Part shown: positions 61,536 to 64,000 of the stretch, piece by piece
Layout of the letters: every line of letters begins with the position of its first letter
Numbering within the stretch: the stretch's first letter is position 1
NCBI RefSeq assembly: GCF_018917865.1
Contig: NZ_JAHLPM010000002.1
Span: 62,001-126,000, forward strand
Reading direction: 5' to 3'
Source: Tissierella simiarum
Lineage (GTDB): Bacteria; Bacillota; Clostridia; Tissierellales; Tissierellaceae
DNA length: 64,000 nt
Notes under the pieces: model-generated
What the model saw: the letters and a program-made list of their open reading frames with translations, nothing else
The model's database searches: none
Told to the model about the DNA's origin: nothing
Position numbers and translations under genes: made by a program

Positions 61536-62735
61536 CTAATTTGTTCTGAAAATATTTTCTGCAAAGTATCCAAATATATTAGCTTGTCTAATTATTGAAT
61601 CTACTTTAGTTACAGCATCTAAAACTATAAAGTTTGCTTTCTTTCCTTCTTTAATTTCATAACCAAAACCTAAGGATTCTCCCGAAATTATAGATACCAT
61701 ATCAAACAATTTATTTAAATCTTCTTCTCCACCCATGTGACATCCATGAGCAGCTATTAATACTTCTTCTAACAAATTTGCATTTCCAAAGGGATTGAAA
61801 GGATCCCTAATGTTATCAGAGGCAATAATCACAGGTATTCCCTCTTCTATTAGATACTTAACAGGTGTTATACCTCTTCTAATATTTTTCTTATCTCCTC
61901 TTCCTTGTAAATATAGGTTAGTAGAAGGAAGAGAAATAATATTTATCTTTGCTCTTTTAATAAGATTAATAATAGGTAGTATATCTTCCCTTTCATTAGC
62001 CGCTAGACTACAACAATGCCCTGCTGTTACTCTTCCAATATATCCATTTGCTATAGTCATTTCTCCTAAATCTTTAATAATTAAAGATTTAGGATCATCA
62101 GTTTCATCTATGTGCATATCAATATCCACATCATATTTCATCGCTAAATCAAATATAATATTCATATGCTTTATTGGATCTTCTTCTATGGCAGGTATGC
62201 CACCAACCAAGTCAACACCCATCTTTAGAGCTTCTTCTAGATAAAATTGAGACTTACTATTTTGGTTTATGCCATCTTGAGGAAAAGCTACTATTTGAAT
62301 ATCTAATACTTCTTTATATTCTTCTCTTAATTCTAATAAAGCTTCTATAGATTTTAATTGAATCTTGTGATCTACATCTATATGAGTTCTAAGAAATCTA
62401 GTTCCATTTTTATAAGCAAGATCTAGAATCTTCCTAGATCTTGCTTTTACATCTTCTTTTGTCATATTGGATTTATATCTACTCATAATTTCAATTGCTT
62501 CAAATAAAGTACCACTCTTATTCATTACTTTTTCTCCAATTAGAGCCTTATCAAGGTGCATATGTCCATCTACGAATCCATTTATAATAATTCTATTTTT
62601 TAAATCTACAACTTTAACATCTAAAGTTGTAGACTCAAGATCATCACCAATTTTTTCAACCAATCCGTCTTTAATATAAATATCTTTTATTTCATCAGTA
62701 AAAGGGAAATATCCATTTTTTAAAATATAATTCAT
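61536..62735 (-). CDS. Cytosine-deaminase-like amidohydrolase
   Basis: 399 residues. CodA-type motifs: NGFVDGHMHLDKAL (HxH), MHIDETDDP (catalytic His/Glu), AGHCCSLA, STNLYLQGRGD and IIASDNIRDPFNPFG with the metal Asp. The family deaminates cytosine, isoguanine, creatinine-like and triazine-like rings. In this operon it lies between a permease and a ring-opening hydrolase, so it may feed the latter. Deamination of 4-aminoimidazole in the purine pathway is another option. Confidence 0.85.
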   Translation of the reverse strand: MNYILKNGYFPFTDEIKDIYIKDGLVEKIGDDLESTTLDVKVVDLKNRIIINGFVDGHMHLDKALIGEKVMNKSGTLFEAIEIMSRYKSNMTKEDVKARSRKILDLAYKNGTRFLRTHIDVDHKIQLKSIEALLELREEYKEVLDIQIVAFPQDGINQNSKSQFYLEEALKMGVDLVGGIPAIEEDPIKHMNIIFDLAMKYDVDIDMHIDETDDPKSLIIKDLGEMTIANGYIGRVTAGHCCSLAANEREDILPIINLIKRAKINIISLPSTNLYLQGRGDKKNIRRGITPVKYLIEEGIPVIIASDNIRDPFNPFGNANLLEEVLIAAHGCHMGGEEDLNKLFDMVSIISGESLGFGYEIKEGKKANFIVLDAVTKVDSIIRQANIFGYFAENIFRTN

Positions 62736-62755
62736 TTCATCTCCTCAACTTCTAA

Positions 62756-63859
62756 TTATTTTTCAATAATAACAGCTACTGGTCCCCCTCCAGCTGGACC
62801 TTGATGTTCTGCTCCACCAGATACATAGACCATAGGATCTCCTACAATTGAAGCTATAACTCCATTGACTACTGCTCTAGCATGACGAGTATGATTTATA
62901 TCTGAATCTGTCAGCATAGTGTTTCTTCTATTTCTTACATATCCGTCTGGAGAAGCTTCTGCTTTGGCAAGTACATTTACTATTCTCTTCTTGTCCTCTT
63001 CTGATGGCAGTTTATCTATTTCCAGTCCACTATCCTTTATAGCCTCAATAACTCCTTCTAAATCTATAGAATCCTTCATAACACTATGGCCTATTCTATA
63101 CTTACTAATAGATTTCTTAGAATTACCCATGAGTATGATTTCACAATTCATTAGTTCCACTCCTGCAGAGGTTGAAGCTACTTTTGAATACAAGGACCAA
63201 TCCTTTAATATGGATTCTTCCGTAACCTTTGACTCGTCAACTTCTTCTAAGGCAACAGCTACTCCAAGAGCAGAGGCTCCCCTTGAATATCCCATGGATT
63301 TATAGGTATCTTCTACCACAACAGACTTTCCTCTTGATTTAGCTTCCAAAATTCTATCAGAAGTTAGCAAAGGACATTTTATTTGTACAAAATGAACATC
63401 TTCCTTGTTATCTATTCCTGCAGATTTCATAAGATCCAAAACTACTTTTTCCACTTCTTTAACCATAGTTAATGTACCTATTTCTTCAGGTAAAAAATCC
63501 CTAGTAAAGCCAACACTAACAGCCAAAGATTTATCTTCTGTTTCTACTTCATCTATTTCTCTTTTAGTAAAAATGGTAGCATGAGGAGTCATAACCCCTT
63601 CAGTTCCTCCTGACATTACAAAAGCCACCTTTTCTTCAACTTCTTCTTCAGTTTTTCCAAGTTCTTTAGCCAAGAAACTTCTAAAGGCAAAAGTGCAAAA
63701 TCCTCTAGTAAAATCGTTTACACAGCCATTACCTTCTGTTTTTCCTAAAACAGCTACAATCTCACTGGAAACGATATCCCCAGCTTCAATCAATTCTTTT
63801 AAACCAGATACATCATCGGGTCCTGCCATAGGAATTCTATAAACTTTTACATCCATCAT
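62756..63859 (-). CDS. Ring-opening amidohydrolase, cyanuric acid hydrolase/barbiturase family
   Basis: 367 residues in three similar parts, as in AtzD/barbiturase: each carries a Ser in a glycine-rich turn ([42 protein letters not shown]) and a paired Lys. The family hydrolyses cyanuric acid to carboxybiuret or barbiturate to ureidomalonate. It is the first gene of the cluster seen here; ATG 63859 and ATG 63856 both fit GGAGGT. Which ring is opened cannot be read from the sequence. Confidence 0.92.
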   Translation of the reverse strand: MMDVKVYRIPMAGPDDVSGLKELIEAGDIVSSEIVAVLGKTEGNGCVNDFTRGFCTFAFRSFLAKELGKTEEEVEEKVAFVMSGGTEGVMTPHATIFTKREIDEVETEDKSLAVSVGFTRDFLPEEIGTLTMVKEVEKVVLDLMKSAGIDNKEDVHFVQIKCPLLTSDRILEAKSRGKSVVVEDTYKSMGYSRGASALGVAVALEEVDESKVTEESILKDWSLYSKVASTSAGVELMNCEIILMGNSKKSISKYRIGHSVMKDSIDLEGVIEAIKDSGLEIDKLPSEEDKKRIVNVLAKAEASPDGYVRNRRNTMLTDSDINHTRHARAVVNGVIASIVGDPMVYVSGGAEHQGPAGGGPVAVIIEK

Positions 63860-64000
63860 TTTCTTTACCTCCTCGTTTTATATTTATTAATTTTTATAAT
63901 AATTTTTTATTTATCTATTGAAATATAATAATTCAATTCTTATAAATTTAAAAAAGTCTTTTTAATGTTATCCTTGATAAAATCATAGCATACTATTTTT
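63860..64000. other. Upstream region of the cyclic ureide operon
   Basis: AT-rich, with no gene and no copy of the conserved promoter block found upstream of guaD and the BMC operon, so this cluster may be controlled separately. Confidence 0.5.

Noticed and set aside
1-64000. CRISPR array, prophage or rRNA operon
   Set aside because: No regularly spaced repeats, phage structural genes or rRNA sequence were recognised in the window.

Overview
The window comes from an AT-rich, low-GC Gram-positive anaerobe of the Clostridia/Tissierellia type. The signs are strong AGGAGG ribosome sites, TTG/GTG starts, PTS and Opp systems, an S-layer-homology protein, formimino-folate chemistry and fermentative purine genes. 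Nearly everything lies on the minus strand in long operons. I saw no rRNA, tRNA, CRISPR array or prophage. One REP-type transposase gene is present.

Layout. 1-5063: a cut-off membrane protein, an M20 peptidase, an orphan amidohydrolase and a PucR regulator. 5229-10387: a lactose/cellobiose-family PTS (IIA, IIB, IIC) behind a clear sigma-54 promoter, next to its LevR-like activator. 10513-17190: an ABC-exporter remnant and a complete oppABCDF oligopeptide importer. 17191-18354: about 1.16 kb without genes. 18263-24109: a double RiPP locus with two tiny precursor genes (18355-18480 on plus, 21636-21773 on minus), two radical SAM maturases and one exporter whose C39 domain has lost its catalytic residues. 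24200-30566: a LysM-tailed secreted nucleotidase, an orphan BMC-pentamer gene, a RAYT transposase and small envelope proteins.

30725-50620 is a purine catabolic island. It holds guanine deaminase, adenine deaminase, a hypoxanthine/guanine permease, a four-subunit molybdenum hydroxylase with a split large subunit, a formiminotransferase, an NCS2 permease and a second PucR regulator. Inside it is one operon encoding three BMC-H shell proteins, one BMC-P, a flavoprotein, a small unknown protein, UbiD, UbiX, a cysteine hydrolase and a hydantoinase/allantoinase-like cyclic amidohydrolase. No aldehyde-handling enzymes are present. These activities match, step for step, the old biochemical xanthine-to-formiminoglycine pathway of purine-fermenting clostridia. 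My main proposal is that this is a xanthine-degrading microcompartment, with UbiD as the aminoimidazole-carboxylate decarboxylase.

50844-63859 adds a coiled-coil protein, a second nucleotidase anchored by SLH domains, and a cluster joining an FdrA/YlbE/YlbF-type carbamoyltransferase and carbamate kinase to an NCS2 permease, a cytosine-deaminase-like enzyme and a cyanuric-acid-hydrolase/barbiturase-family enzyme. This looks like a route that harvests ATP from a cyclic ureide through carbamoyl phosphate. Together the window describes an organism that strips nucleotides at its surface, imports bases and ferments their rings.
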